From Desulfovibrio porci (GTDB taxonomy: Bacteria; Desulfobacterota; Desulfovibrionia; Desulfovibrionales; Desulfovibrionaceae), in the NCBI RefSeq assembly GCF_009696265.1, contig NZ_VUMH01000001.1, forward strand, positions 124,001 through 188,000: a stretch of DNA of 64,000 bases. Direction: 5' to 3'. Each line of letters opens with the position of its first letter. Positions within the stretch are counted from its first letter, which is position 1. Position numbers and translations under genes: made by a program. Of the stretch, positions 20,383 through 29,391 are shown piece after piece. Under the pieces are notes generated by a model. It saw only the letters and a program-made list of their open reading frames with translations. It was not told the DNA's origin and did no database searches.

Positions 20383-21777
20383 ATGAAAACCAATCAGAGC
20401 TGGGGCGGCCGCTTTGCCGAAGGCCCCAGAGAAGCCGTGGCCCGCTATACGGATTCCCAGACCTACGACCGGGCGCTCTACGCCCAGGACATCCGCGCTT
20501 CCCAGGCCCACGCCCGCATGCTGGGCCGTCAGGGCGTCATCACGCCCGAGGAGGCCCGGATTCTGGCGGAGGGACTGGACAAGGTGCGCGCGGAGATCGA
20601 ATCCGGCGCTTTTGCCTGGAAGCCGGAGCTGGAAGATGTGCACATGAACATCGAAGCCCGGCTGACCGAACTGACCGGCGACGTGGGCAAAAAGCTGCAT
20701 ACCGGCCGCAGCCGCAATGATCAGGTGGGTCTGAGTTTCCGCCTCTTTGTGGCGGACAGGCTGGAGGTCTGGCGGCAACGCGCCGCCGGGCTCTGCGCCG
20801 TGCTGGTCAAGCGCGCGGCCGAACATCGGGAGGACATCCTGCCTGGCTGCACCCATTTGCAGCCCGCCCAGCCCGTGAGCCTGGCCCACCACCTGCTGGC
20901 CTACGCCTGGATGTTCCGGCGCGACGCCCTGCGCCTGGGGGACAGCCTCAAACGGGTACGCGTCTCTCCGCTGGGCGCGGCGGCCCTGGCCGGAACCACC
21001 TATCCGCTGGACCCGCAAAGCGTGGCCGGAGAGGTGGGCTTTCCCGAGATTTACGGCAATTCCATGGACGCCGTGTCCGACCGGGATTTCGTTCTGGAAG
21101 CCCTGTTCGACGGCTCCGCGATTATGATGCACCTCTCCCGCCTCTGTGAGGAGATTATTCTCTGGGCCAATCCGGCCTTCGGCTTTGTGAAGCTGCCCGA
21201 CGGCTACGCCACGGGCTCCTCCATCATGCCGCAGAAAAAAAATCCGGACGTGGCCGAACTGATGCGCGGCAAGACCGGCCGGGTTTACGGCGCGCTCACA
21301 GGCCTGCTCACAACCATGAAGGGCCTGCCCCTGGCCTACAACCGCGACATGCAGGAAGACAAGGAAGGCTTTCTGGACGCGGACCGCACGGTGGAATCCT
21401 CCCTGCGGCTCATGGCGGGCATGCTGGAAGAGCTGACCTTCCGTACAGAGCGCATGCGCGAAGCCTGCAAGGCGGGCTTCCTCAACGCCACGGAACTGGC
21501 CGATTATCTGGTGGGCAAGGGTCTGCCCTTCCGCGAGGCCCATCACGTCACCGGCCAAGCCGTGGCCGCCGCCGAACGCGAGGGCAAGGGTCTGGAAGAT
21601 CTCAGCTTGTCTGAATTGCAGGCGCTGGAGCCGCGCATCGACAGCGACGTTTACGCCGTGCTGGACTACGCGGCCGCCGTGCGACGGCGCGAAACGCCGG
21701 GCGGCACAGGCCCGCGCTCGGTGGCGCGCCAGTTGGAGCAGCTCGGCCAGTGGCTGGCGGATTGGGACAAGGCATGA
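20383..21777 (+). CDS. argH: Argininosuccinate lyase
   Basis: Splits argininosuccinate into arginine and fumarate. 464 residues from ATG at 20383, GAGGAA upstream. The fumarase/aspartase superfamily signature [12 protein letters not shown] is intact (catalytic serine loop), as are SRNDQV and [10 protein letters not shown]. Normal length. Second gene of the argG-argH unit. Confidence 0.97.
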   Translation: MKTNQSWGGRFAEGPREAVARYTDSQTYDRALYAQDIRASQAHARMLGRQGVITPEEARILAEGLDKVRAEIESGAFAWKPELEDVHMNIEARLTELTGDVGKKLHTGRSRNDQVGLSFRLFVADRLEVWRQRAAGLCAVLVKRAAEHREDILPGCTHLQPAQPVSLAHHLLAYAWMFRRDALRLGDSLKRVRVSPLGAAALAGTTYPLDPQSVAGEVGFPEIYGNSMDAVSDRDFVLEALFDGSAIMMHLSRLCEEIILWANPAFGFVKLPDGYATGSSIMPQKKNPDVAELMRGKTGRVYGALTGLLTTMKGLPLAYNRDMQEDKEGFLDADRTVESSLRLMAGMLEELTFRTERMREACKAGFLNATELADYLVGKGLPFREAHHVTGQAVAAAEREGKGLEDLSLSELQALEPRIDSDVYAVLDYAAAVRRRETPGGTGPRSVARQLEQLGQWLADWDKA

Positions 21778-22127
21778 GCGCCGCCCCCTCCGACCAGACC
21801 TGACCGGGCCTGACCGGATCGGGCTGGTCGCGGGAAAGCGGGGCATGACGATGCGGCAGCCCCGCAAGGCGGAAGCGCGCAAGCTGCGCGCTTCAGGCTG
21901 CTGACAAAGTCGGCAGCGCCGAAAATCAGAAGTAGGTCGCGGCTTTGCCGCGCCGTTAAGCGACTGATTTTCGTGCCTTACCGCCCGGTGCCTCTGCCGC
22001 CGTTGGCGGCGCAAACCGCGCGAAGCGGGGTTCGTCATCACGCGGGAGCGCGCCGCTTGCGCGCTTCCGGCACTTCCTTAATAATGGCGGCACAGCTACC
22101 CGTCCAACCAATGATGAGGAAAACGCC
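21778..22127. repeat. 350-base gap with a cluster of GC-rich inverted repeats
   Basis: No gene is supported. In order it holds: a perfect 9-base stem GAAGCGCGC/GCGCGCTTC (21872-21894), GCTGC/GCAGC (21898-21918), and a larger cruciform (21920-21973) whose outer arms are CGAAAATCAG and CTGATTTTCG and whose inner stem is GCGGC/GCCGC. Near 22045-22070 is a second GAGCGCGC/GCGCGCTTC-type stem that resembles the first. The pattern is that of REP-like palindromic units. The start of the next gene follows GATGAGGAAA near 22110. Confidence 0.6.
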
Positions 22128-23006
22128 ATGCCCGATCCCCGACAGCCGGAACTGACCCTGGACGCCCCCCCCGCCGCGCGCTGGCCGGAATGGGCGGAAG
22201 AGGCGCGCCTGGACGACGATCTGGCGGCCGCGGCCTATGAGGCCACGCCGCCCGCCTGCCGGGCCGCCCTGAAGACCGGCCTGGCCCTAGCCCACATGCA
22301 TTTCGGCCAGAGCCCCGGTTGCCTGCGCGAGAGCCGGGGGGACCCCCATCTGGGCTTCTGGCGGCACACGGCCTCTTTTCCCGCGCCTTGGGCCGTACTG
22401 GCCTTTACGCCCGAATACGCGGCGGCGGCGCGGCTGACGGCGGCCTGCGTTCCCGCCCTTCTGGCCGACGTGCCGCTGGTGGGCGCGGTCTGCGTGGGCG
22501 GCGCGCCCCACCGCGCGGCACTGGTCAGTCTGGAGCTCAGCGGCGTGGAGGACATCTTCTGTCTGGATGAAACCGGCCTCTGCGCCCTGCTGGAAGAAAG
22601 CCAGCCCGGTCCGGGCCGTCTGGTTCTGCTGCACAAGGGCGAACTGGACAACGTGGCGCGCGCGGCCCGGGTGCTGGGCCTGCCCTGCTATGAGGAACGC
22701 CGCGCCCCGGCCCTGATTCTGCCCGAGCCCGACGCCTTTGATCTGGATATTCTGGCCTTCGCCCAGGGCGACGCCCTGGAGCAGGCCCTGGAACCCGCGC
22801 GACCGACCCTGCCCGCGGCCATCTACCTCAGGCCCGAGGCCGCGCGCGGCCACTGCAAGGCCCGCCGCCACGGCCCCTTCCGTTATGTGGGATCGCTGGC
22901 CCTTTCCCCCGGCTGCGAGGGTTTCTGGCTGCACGCCGGGCTGACGCCGGATTTTTTCACGGTTTCGCGCCTGGCGTTCGGGCCGCTCCGGAGCATTCCA
23001 AGCTGA
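22128..23006 (+). CDS. Uncharacterised protein, weakly histidinol-dehydrogenase-like
   Basis: 292 residues, cytoplasmic, rich in Ala/Pro/Leu. The middle part (VPLVGAVCVGGAP, then ALVSLELSGVEDIFCLDETG) has the layout of the HisD Rossmann region in which VTPP is followed by AAHLAGVDEIY, but the later HisD metal and substrate motifs are absent. The C-terminus ends with AIYLRPEAARGHCKARRHG. I do not assign a function. Start ATG at 22128 after a weak GAGGAAAA. Overlapped at its 3' end by a hairpin. Confidence 0.65.
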   Translation: MPDPRQPELTLDAPPAARWPEWAEEARLDDDLAAAAYEATPPACRAALKTGLALAHMHFGQSPGCLRESRGDPHLGFWRHTASFPAPWAVLAFTPEYAAAARLTAACVPALLADVPLVGAVCVGGAPHRAALVSLELSGVEDIFCLDETGLCALLEESQPGPGRLVLLHKGELDNVARAARVLGLPCYEERRAPALILPEPDAFDLDILAFAQGDALEQALEPARPTLPAAIYLRPEAARGHCKARRHGPFRYVGSLALSPGCEGFWLHAGLTPDFFTVSRLAFGPLRSIPS

Positions 23007-23024
23007 ACGCGCGGAATGCTCCGG
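22988..23024. terminator. Hairpin overlapping the stop codon at 23006
   Basis: CCGGAGCATTCC and GGAATGCTCCGG, a perfect 12-base stem with a 13-base loop that holds the TGA stop. No T-run. It lies between two convergent genes. Confidence 0.6.
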
Positions 23025-23068
23025 CGGCGCAACCGTCGCTTGCGGCCCACAGCGTCCGCAACGGCTCT

Positions 23069-23380
23069 TCAGGCTTTCATGCCGCATTTGGACGTCTTGA
23101 GGAGATTGATTTTCTTCTTGACGTCGCCCTCGCCGATTTTCTTCACCCGATGCTGATTGGCGCCGGCGAGAGCAGCCGCATCCAGTTGTAAGGCCGCCAG
23201 ACGGGCGGGCAAGCCCACGCGGGGCGAGGAATAGCGATTGGGATCTGCCAGATCGCTGTCCAGATATTTTTGCGTTGCGAGACAAAGACCTTTCTCGTCA
23301 ATGACGAGAAAATACTGCACGCCGTTTTCCTCGACACTCTGAATGATCATGTCCGAGGTGCTTCCGAAACGCTTGATCAT
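23069..23380 (-). CDS. Small uncharacterised protein
   Basis: 103 residues; ATG at 23380 is preceded by AAGGAGAG at good spacing, which is the main reason to accept it. The N-terminal half is beta-like (DMIIQSVEENGVQYFLVIDEKGLC), the C-terminus basic (VKKIGEGDVKKKINLLKTSK). No signal peptide or membrane segment. I do not recognise a family. Monocistronic, converging on the HisD-like gene. Confidence 0.6.
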   Translation of the reverse strand: MIKRFGSTSDMIIQSVEENGVQYFLVIDEKGLCLATQKYLDSDLADPNRYSSPRVGLPARLAALQLDAAALAGANQHRVKKIGEGDVKKKINLLKTSKCGMKA

Positions 23381-23603
23381 ACTCTCTCCTTGGGTTGCGG
23401 GCCGGATACGGGGAGAGTATATACAAATTGAATTTCATTTTTAACAGCTCTTCAAAATGGCATGTCCTTTGCCTCACTTTACCGCTTCCTTGCCGCGGGA
23501 ATAAAAAAAACGTACTCCTTATGGGACAACCGAGTCCCTTCTGCGGAAGAAGCACGGCACGAACCGGGAAAACAGCTCCGCCAGCGGAGAAGGATGACAT
23601 GGC

Positions 23604-24047
23604 ATGAACAGAATTAATCTCATCTGTCTCGGAGTCAGGGACATAAAAAAATCTTTGGCTTTCTATAAAAATATCGGTTTTCATACATATGAGAAAAAGG
23701 ACAAACCCGCCGTTGTCTTTTTTGACAACCAGGGCACAAAACTCGAACTGTACCCCCTTGAGGAACTCGTCAGGGATATCGACGCGGAAAACCCGCCGCC
23801 TCTATCCTTGGACGGCTTCGGCGGCATCACTCTGGCCTGCAATCTGAAGTCCGAAGCGGAAGTTGATGCCTTCATGAAACGCGTGAAAGAACACGGCGGC
23901 GTGATCGCCAAGCAGCCGCAAAAAGTATTCTGGGGCGGCTACAGCGGCTATTTCCAAGACCCGGACGGCTATTACTGGGAAGTCGCCTACGGTCCGGCCT
24001 GGAAATTTGATGACAACAACATGCTGGTTATTGAAGAAGACCATTAA
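23604..24047 (+). CDS. VOC (glyoxalase/bleomycin-resistance fold) protein
   Basis: 147 residues. Two beta-alpha-beta-beta-beta units: N-terminal INLICLGVRDIKKSLAFYKN and C-terminal GYFQDPDGYYWEVAYGP, the ExA/ExG metal-binding end of the VOC family. Likely a small metalloenzyme or ligand-binding protein; substrate unknown. The 5' half is clearly AT-rich compared with its neighbours (many AAA, ATA and TTT codons), which suggests recent horizontal acquisition. Start ATG at 23604, with GAAGGA upstream at long spacing. Confidence 0.85.
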   Translation: MNRINLICLGVRDIKKSLAFYKNIGFHTYEKKDKPAVVFFDNQGTKLELYPLEELVRDIDAENPPPLSLDGFGGITLACNLKSEAEVDAFMKRVKEHGGVIAKQPQKVFWGGYSGYFQDPDGYYWEVAYGPAWKFDDNNMLVIEEDH

Positions 24048-24164
24048 GCGCAACAGATTGCCATGACGGCGGACGCGGCTCGCGCGTTCGCGCGCGCCCG
24101 GTCTTGCGGGAGTTCTGAAAAAGCCGTACCACTCAGTAATAACGCCAGCCAGCCGGAGCCAGCC

Positions 24165-26207
24165 ATGCCCCCAATCAGCGACATCCGCAACATCGGCATC
24201 ATCGCCCACATCGACGCGGGCAAGACCACCCTGTCCGAACGCATGCTTTTCTACAGCCGTAAAATCCACCGCATGGGCGAGGTGCATGACGGCGCGGCCA
24301 CCATGGACTACATGCCCGAGGAGCAGGAACGCGGCATCACCATCACCTCGGCCTGCACCTCCTGCCAGTGGCGGGAACAGACGATCAACCTCATCGACAC
24401 GCCCGGCCATGTGGATTTCACCATTGAGGTGGAGCGCTCCCTGCGCGTGCTGGACGGGGCCGTGGGCGTGTTCTGCGCCGTGGGCGGGGTGGAGCCGCAG
24501 TCCGAAACGGTCTGGCGGCAGTCCGAGCATTTCGGGGTGCCCAAGATCGCCTTTGTGAACAAGATGGACCGGCTGGGCGCGGATTTCGAGGCAGCGCTGG
24601 AGGCCATGCGCCGCCGCCTCCAGGCCAACGCCGTGGCCGTGACTGCCCCCCTGGGCCAGGGCGAGGCCTTTTCCGGCGTGCTGGACCTGATCAGCGACGA
24701 AACCCTGACCTTTGACCCGGCGGATCAGGGCCGCACCGTGCTGCGCGTGCCTTTCAGCCCGCGCGAAGCCACCTTGGCCGCGCCCTGGCGCGAAACCCTG
24801 CTGGAAAAACTGGCTGAAGCCGACGACAAATTTCTGGAACTCTGGATGGATGGCTCCTTCAGCCGGGAAGACATCCGCGCCGCCCTGCGCCGGGCCACGC
24901 TTTCCCGCGCGCTGACGCCCGTGCTCTGCGGCTCGGCCCTGCGCAACATGGGCGTGCAGCCTGTGCTGGACGCGGTCTGCGACTACCTGCCCTCGCCTCT
25001 GGACGTGGCCGCGCCCGTGGGCCGCGACGCCGAAGGCCGGGAAGAAATGGTCGAACCGGACCCGGACGCGCCGCCCGTGGCCCTGGTCTTCAAGGTGCTG
25101 ATGGAGAACGGGCGCAAACTCTCCTTTCTGCGCCTTTACGCCGGGCGGATCAAGGAAGGCGATTCCCTGCGCAACGTGGCGCAAAAGAGCGACGACCGCG
25201 TGGGCCGCATCTTCCGCCTGCACGCCGACCGCCGCGAACAGCTTGAATCGGCCTCGGCCGGAGAAATCGCGGCGGTGGTGGGCCTGCGTGCGGCCCATAC
25301 CGGCGAAACCTACGCCGCGCGGGGCCGCGAAGTCATGCTGGAATCCATCGAGTCCTACGCGCCGGTGCTCACCCTGGCTCTGGAGCCGCGCAACGCCGAC
25401 GAGGGCAAAACCCTGGACGAAGCCCTGGCCCGCTATGTGGAGGAAGACCCCACCATTCAGGTCAGCCTGGACGACGACTCGGGCACGCGCATGGTTTCCG
25501 GCATGGGAGAACTGCATCTGGACGTGTTGCTGGAGCGCATGCGCCGCGAATACGGCATCAGCCCGCGCGCCGGTCAGCCGCAAGTGGTGCTGCGCGAAAC
25601 AGTGCGCAAAGAGGCTGAGGCCGAGGCCGTTTTTGACAGGGAGCTGGGCAAGGAGCGCCATCAGGGCGCCGTCTCCCTGCGCGTGGCCCCCCTGCCCCGG
25701 CACGCGGGCAATCAGGTGAGCGTGGGCGACTTCCTGCCCGCGGACCCGCAGGAAGCCCGCAAGCTTCTGCCCCCGGCCCTGCTCCAGGCCGCCCTGGACG
25801 GCGTGCGCGACGGCCTGCAAAGCGGCGAACTGACCGGCTGGCCGGTGGTGGACGTGGCCGTGACCCTGACCGATGTGGAGCGGCGCGAAGGCCTGACCAC
25901 CGCGCCGGGCTGTCACATGGCCGCCGGGCAGGCCCTGCGCGAGGCCCTGTCCAAGGCCGCGCCCGTGGCTCTGGAACCCATTATGAAGGTGGAAATCAAC
26001 GTGCCCGAGGACTTTCTGGGCCCGGCCATCAGCCTGTTCAATACCGCCGGCGGCAAGGTGGAAGACCTGGAGGACCACGCCGGGCGCAAGCTGTTGCGCG
26101 GCACGGCTCCTCTGCGCCGCCTGTTCGGCTTTTCCACCTCACTGCGCTCGGCCACGCAAGGCCGGGCCGGGCTGATGCTGGCCTTTGACCGCTTTGACCT
26201 GCCCTGA
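24165..26207 (+). CDS. Elongation factor G paralogue (translational GTPase)
   Basis: 680 residues from ATG at 24165. GTPase motifs are intact: AHIDAGKTT (G1), RGITIT (G2), DTPGHVDF (G3), NKMD (G4), then domains II-V. EF-G moves tRNA-mRNA through the ribosome and, with RRF, recycles it. Because it is not next to rpsL-rpsG-tuf, it is probably a second EF-G copy of the type that specialises in translocation or recycling (inference). The rsmA gene starts 7 bases after its stop, so the two ribosome-related genes are coupled. Confidence 0.9.
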   Translation: MPPISDIRNIGIIAHIDAGKTTLSERMLFYSRKIHRMGEVHDGAATMDYMPEEQERGITITSACTSCQWREQTINLIDTPGHVDFTIEVERSLRVLDGAVGVFCAVGGVEPQSETVWRQSEHFGVPKIAFVNKMDRLGADFEAALEAMRRRLQANAVAVTAPLGQGEAFSGVLDLISDETLTFDPADQGRTVLRVPFSPREATLAAPWRETLLEKLAEADDKFLELWMDGSFSREDIRAALRRATLSRALTPVLCGSALRNMGVQPVLDAVCDYLPSPLDVAAPVGRDAEGREEMVEPDPDAPPVALVFKVLMENGRKLSFLRLYAGRIKEGDSLRNVAQKSDDRVGRIFRLHADRREQLESASAGEIAAVVGLRAAHTGETYAARGREVMLESIESYAPVLTLALEPRNADEGKTLDEALARYVEEDPTIQVSLDDDSGTRMVSGMGELHLDVLLERMRREYGISPRAGQPQVVLRETVRKEAEAEAVFDRELGKERHQGAVSLRVAPLPRHAGNQVSVGDFLPADPQEARKLLPPALLQAALDGVRDGLQSGELTGWPVVDVAVTLTDVERREGLTTAPGCHMAAGQALREALSKAAPVALEPIMKVEINVPEDFLGPAISLFNTAGGKVEDLEDHAGRKLLRGTAPLRRLFGFSTSLRSATQGRAGLMLAFDRFDLP

Positions 26208-26214
26208 GGCCCCT

Positions 26215-27054
26215 ATGCCCGCATCTCTGAAAAACAGCCTGCCCGCTCCCCGCGCCAAGAAAAGCTTGGGCCAGCACTTTCTGCGCCGGGAAGAGATCTG
26301 TACGCGCATCGCCTCCCTGCTGCTGCCCCGCCCTGAAGACCGCGTGCTGGAAATCGGCCCCGGCCCCGGCGCGCTGACCAGAGCGCTGGAGGACGGGCCG
26401 CATGCCTGCCTGCTGCTGTTGGAAAAAGACCGCCACTGGGCGGCGGAGCGGCAACGTCTGGCCGGGCCGCGCACCCAGGCCGTGCTGACGGACGCCCTGC
26501 GCTTTGACTGGCGGCGCGTGGGCCCGCAGCGCCCCTGGAAAATCATCGGCAACCTGCCCTATAACGTGGCCTCGCCCCTGATCTGGGACATTGTGTCCCG
26601 GGCCCGGGGCCTGAACCGGGCCGTGTTCATGGTCCAGAAGGAAGTGGGACAGCGTCTGGCCGCCGCGCCCGGCAACGGCCATTACGGCGCGCTCTCGGTC
26701 TGGGTGCAGAGCTACACCCGGCCACGCCTGGAATTTGTGGTGGGACCCGGCGCGTTCAGCCCGCCGCCCAAGGTGGATTCCGCCGTGCTGTCCTTTGAGC
26801 CGCTGCCGCCCGAGGCTCTGCCCGCCCGCCCCGAAGCCCTGTCCCGTCTGCTGCGGATCTGTTTTCAGCAGCGCCGCAAACAGCTGGGCGGCATCTTCCG
26901 CCGCGCGGGCCTGCCGGAGCTGGAAACGGCCCTGGAGCGGACGGGACTGGCCCCCAATCTGCGGCCCGAAGCTCTGGGCAAGGACGATTTTCAGCGTCTT
27001 GCCGCTTTTTTGCCGCCGAATCTTGACAATCCGGGCCAAAAGAGGTTGAGTTAA
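26215..27054 (+). CDS. rsmA: 16S rRNA (adenine(1518)-N6/adenine(1519)-N6)-dimethyltransferase RsmA (KsgA)
   Basis: 279 residues from ATG at 26215. KKSLGQHFL, then VLEIGPGPGALT (SAM motif I) and NLPYNVASPL (the NLPY catalytic motif) identify the family. It dimethylates two adenines in helix 45 late in 30S assembly. Basic C-terminal domain (QQRRKQLGGIFRRAG) present. The upstream TGAGG overlaps the stop of the EF-G gene, so the two are cotranscribed. Confidence 0.96.
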   Translation: MPASLKNSLPAPRAKKSLGQHFLRREEICTRIASLLLPRPEDRVLEIGPGPGALTRALEDGPHACLLLLEKDRHWAAERQRLAGPRTQAVLTDALRFDWRRVGPQRPWKIIGNLPYNVASPLIWDIVSRARGLNRAVFMVQKEVGQRLAAAPGNGHYGALSVWVQSYTRPRLEFVVGPGAFSPPPKVDSAVLSFEPLPPEALPARPEALSRLLRICFQQRRKQLGGIFRRAGLPELETALERTGLAPNLRPEALGKDDFQRLAAFLPPNLDNPGQKRLS

Positions 27055-27152
27055 GCCCGCTATCATAATGGTATTGCGCGGTGGTTTTACACTACGGACT
27101 TGGGGAGTCCGGCGCGTGATATCTCTTGGCAAATCTTCAGGAGGATATGCTG

Positions 27153-27425
27153 ATGACTAAAGCTGATCTGGTTGAAAAAATCGCCGCCAAGGCCAATCTG
27201 ACCAAGGCCGCCGCCGAACGCGCCCTCAACGCTTTTCTGGCTTCCGTGGAAGACTCGCTGAGCAAGGAAGCCAAACTGACCCTCACCGGCTTCGGCACCT
27301 TCGCCGTGGAAAGCCGCAACGCCCGCCAGGGCCGCAATCCGCGCACCGGCGCCACCCTGACCATCCCCGCCTGCAAGATGGTCAAGTTCCGTCCCGGCAA
27401 AATGCTTAAAGACGCCCTGAACTAG
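27153..27425 (+). CDS. HU-family DNA-binding protein
   Basis: 90 residues. Start ATG at 27153 is fixed by AGGAGG at 27139-27144; the ATG six bases earlier is too close to it. [20 protein letters not shown] and [20 protein letters not shown], then [16 protein letters not shown], are the full HU/IHF signature. It binds DNA as a dimer, bends and compacts it. Typical HU rather than IHF-alpha/beta by the GRNPRTG arm. Confidence 0.95.
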   Translation: MTKADLVEKIAAKANLTKAAAERALNAFLASVEDSLSKEAKLTLTGFGTFAVESRNARQGRNPRTGATLTIPACKMVKFRPGKMLKDALN

Positions 27426-28164
27426 GGCAGAACAACTTTGGGAAGTCACATTCGCAAAGTTTGATGTGCGCTTGCTTCCGTGCGTGCTTTGCTGCCCGTG
27501 TCCGCAAGGTCCGGGGCTTGTCTGACAGGGGCGGGCTTCGCGTCCTTCGAGCGGCAAGAGCGCAAAAGCATTGTATTTACGTTTTGCTCTTGTCCCGGGC
27601 AAGGTACGGTCGCCCGGAACAAGATTGCCTTTGAAAAGCAATTCCTTTCAAAGGTTCATTCAGCCGGGGAACACGAATATTGTTGCTGCCGGTTTCCTCA
27701 TGTTTTTTGCGACCGGGGACAGCCCTTCAAGCTGTCTCCGGTCGTTTCGCTGTATTCACGCCGTTTCGCGTTCCTAAGACAGCCTCTCAGAAGCATATCC
27801 ATCCGGCGGTGCGAGTTGCGGACACCGACAGCAACAATGCGGCGCGTTACACGGTGCGCGGCATTGGAGCCTCCCGAAGTTGAAACGCTCCAACGCGGAT
27901 GCTGCGTTGCCCTACGGGTCAGGCGTTCACGGCAACTCCCTGCGCCCACGGTTGTCCGAGCTTTTTATGATGGAAAGGCTCTCGGACGACGTGTTGAAGT
28001 CTGTTCAATTGCAGAAAACGGCATGGCCCGCCGCCAAAGGAAAAACATGCTTTTCCGGATCATAGCGCTTGCTTTTTTCTCAAGCGCGCGCTATATACAT
28101 CTTTCATATTTTGCAGCGTCGCGCTTTTTGAAGCCCGGCCTGCCCGCCGAAGGGGGTGATGTTC
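27426..28164 (+). other. 739-base intergenic region rich in RNA-like stems, no gene supported
   Basis: No frame here has a convincing start site or known domain. Visible stems: AACTTTG/CAAAGTT (27430-27460), a bulged CAAGAGC..AAAA stem (27556-27595), CTTGTCCCGGGC/GCCCGGAACAAG (27589-27627) sharing bases with the previous one, CCTTTGAAAAG/CTTTCAAAGG, a 13-base GACCGGGGACAGC/GCTGTCTCCGGTC stem (27710-27746) and TTGGAGC/GCTCCAA. ATTGTTGCTG near 27680 can also pair with CAGCAACAAT near 27828. Could be a long leader of rpsU, one or more small RNAs, or decayed sequence. Confidence 0.5.
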
Positions 28165-28368
28165 TTGCCCGGAGTTTTTCTCAACGACGACGATTATAAC
28201 TTTGACATCGCTTTGCGCCGTTTCAAAAAGCAGGTGGAGAAGGCCGGCATTCTTTCTGAAATGAAGAAACGCCAGCACTATGAAAAGCCCAGCGTCATGC
28301 GCAAAAAGAAGAAGGCCGCTGCCCGTAAGCGGCTGATGAAGAAAATCAGAAAAATGAACATGGCCTAG
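28165..28368 (+). CDS. rpsU: 30S ribosomal protein S21
   Basis: 67 residues, basic: [39 protein letters not shown], then an arginine/lysine tail. The start is taken as TTG at 28165: GGGGG of the ribosome binding site (28152-28156) lies eight bases before it, and the protein then begins MPGV as in the family, whereas GTG 28156 and ATG 28159 overlap the binding site. S21 binds the 30S platform near the anti-SD. First gene of the rpsU-yqeY-mutS2-dnaG-rpoD group. Confidence 0.93.
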   Translation: MPGVFLNDDDYNFDIALRRFKKQVEKAGILSEMKKRQHYEKPSVMRKKKKAAARKRLMKKIRKMNMA

Positions 28369-28450
28369 GCCCACTCCCGCAACGCGTCTTTCCGCGCGTT
28401 GCGCGGCGCGGTTCTGTCATCCCCAGGCCGTTCACGTATTCCGGACAGAC

Positions 28451-28483
28451 ACTGCGGGAAATCCCAATGGGGTTTCCCGCAGT
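28451..28483 (+). terminator. Hairpin after rpsU
   Basis: ACTGCGGGAAA pairs with TTTCCCGCAGT (11 bases), followed by the pyrimidine-rich TTCCGCTTCTTTTCC. It would let rpsU be made in excess over the downstream genes, as in the E. coli rpsU-dnaG-rpoD operon, where a terminator also follows rpsU. Confidence 0.65.
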
Positions 28484-28520
28484 TTCCGCTTCTTTTCCAC
28501 CCTTCCACCCCGCCACTGCC

Positions 28521-28976
28521 ATGAGCTTATTTGAACAAATCGAAAAAGAATACATCCAGGCCTACAAAGCCAAGGACGCCGTGCGCCTGACCGTGTTGCG
28601 GCTGCTGAAAACCGCGGTCAAAAACAGACTGGTGGACCTCCGGCGGCCCGGCGGCAGCCTTTCCGACGAGGAAATGCTGGACGTCATCATCAAGGAAGGC
28701 AAGCAGCGCCAGGATTCCATTGAACAGTACAGAGCGGCCAATCGGGCCGATCTGGCCGACAAGGAAGCCGCAGAACTGAAAATTTTGCAGGAATATCTGC
28801 CCAAGGCGCTCAGCCCGGAAGAACTGACAGCGGTAATCGAAACCACCGTGGCCGAGCTCCAGGCCGCCGGCCCCAAGGACATGGGCCGGGTCATCTCGGC
28901 CATCATGGGTTCCTACAAGGGGCGGGTGGACGGCAAGGCTCTCTCTGAGGCGGTCAAGCAACGCCTTGCGCAATAG
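28521..28976 (+). CDS. GatB/YqeY domain protein
   Basis: 151 residues from ATG at 28521, with no obvious Shine-Dalgarno sequence. LFEQIEKEYIQAYKAKD, RLTVLRLLKTAVKN and EYLPKALSPEEL, then MGRVISAIMGSYKGRVDGK match YqeY. The domain occurs in the tail of GatB, where it contacts tRNA; the stand-alone protein is of unknown function but is often found beside rpsU and dnaG, as here. Its TAG stop overlaps the first bases of repeat copy B. Confidence 0.9.
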   Translation: MSLFEQIEKEYIQAYKAKDAVRLTVLRLLKTAVKNRLVDLRRPGGSLSDEEMLDVIIKEGKQRQDSIEQYRAANRADLADKEAAELKILQEYLPKALSPEELTAVIETTVAELQAAGPKDMGRVISAIMGSYKGRVDGKALSEAVKQRLAQ

Positions 28977-29118
28977 AGCAATCTTAAAGTTAAACTGCTC
29001 TGGCGGCAGCGAGAGCATCCGCCAGCCACGAAAGCGAAGCGCATTTTCCGCACCGGCAAGCGCCGAAGCGGACGGCTTCAAATGTTAAGGATCTACATTC
29101 TTAACGTTATTCTGCTCT
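28975..29118 (-). repeat. Dispersed ~146-base repeat, copy B (inverted)
   Basis: Reverse orientation relative to copies A and C. It starts AGAGCAATCTTAAAG and ends ATTCTGCTCT; the GGCGG...CCGCC hairpin, the block GCCACGAAAGCGAAGCGC and the TTAAG/CTTAA palindrome are all present. It begins at the yqeY stop codon. The rest of the 415-base gap to mutS2 (29119-29391) shows no gene or strong signal apart from GAGG before mutS2. Confidence 0.8.
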
Positions 29119-29391
29119 AGAGGTACGGGATTTTGCCATTTGACGAGCCCTGCCGCAAAGCGCTCCCTCGGCCGCGCCTTTCCCTGTTTTTCAGGGGATT
29201 GACGCAAAAGCGGCGATTTGTTCTTCCCGCAAGGAAAACACGCTCGTCACGGAGGGAGCCCCTTTGACAGCACTCGCTTCAGCCGTTGTGACGAAGGAGC
29301 TTTAGCCGCAGTCGAACTTGTGAGGCGTGCGGATAAAGACAGCATGGACGATGCGGCCGGATGGCAAAAGAACTTTTTTGAGGCAGCTCCA

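Noticed and set aside
27015-27050. TTGACA near 27023 as the HU promoter
   Set aside because: No acceptable -10 at 16-18 bases; it lies inside rsmA, so evidence is too thin.
27880-28065. Short frames and T-loop-like TTCAATT in the hup-rpsU gap
   Set aside because: No acceptor or D-arm pairing for a tRNA, and no start site for the frames.
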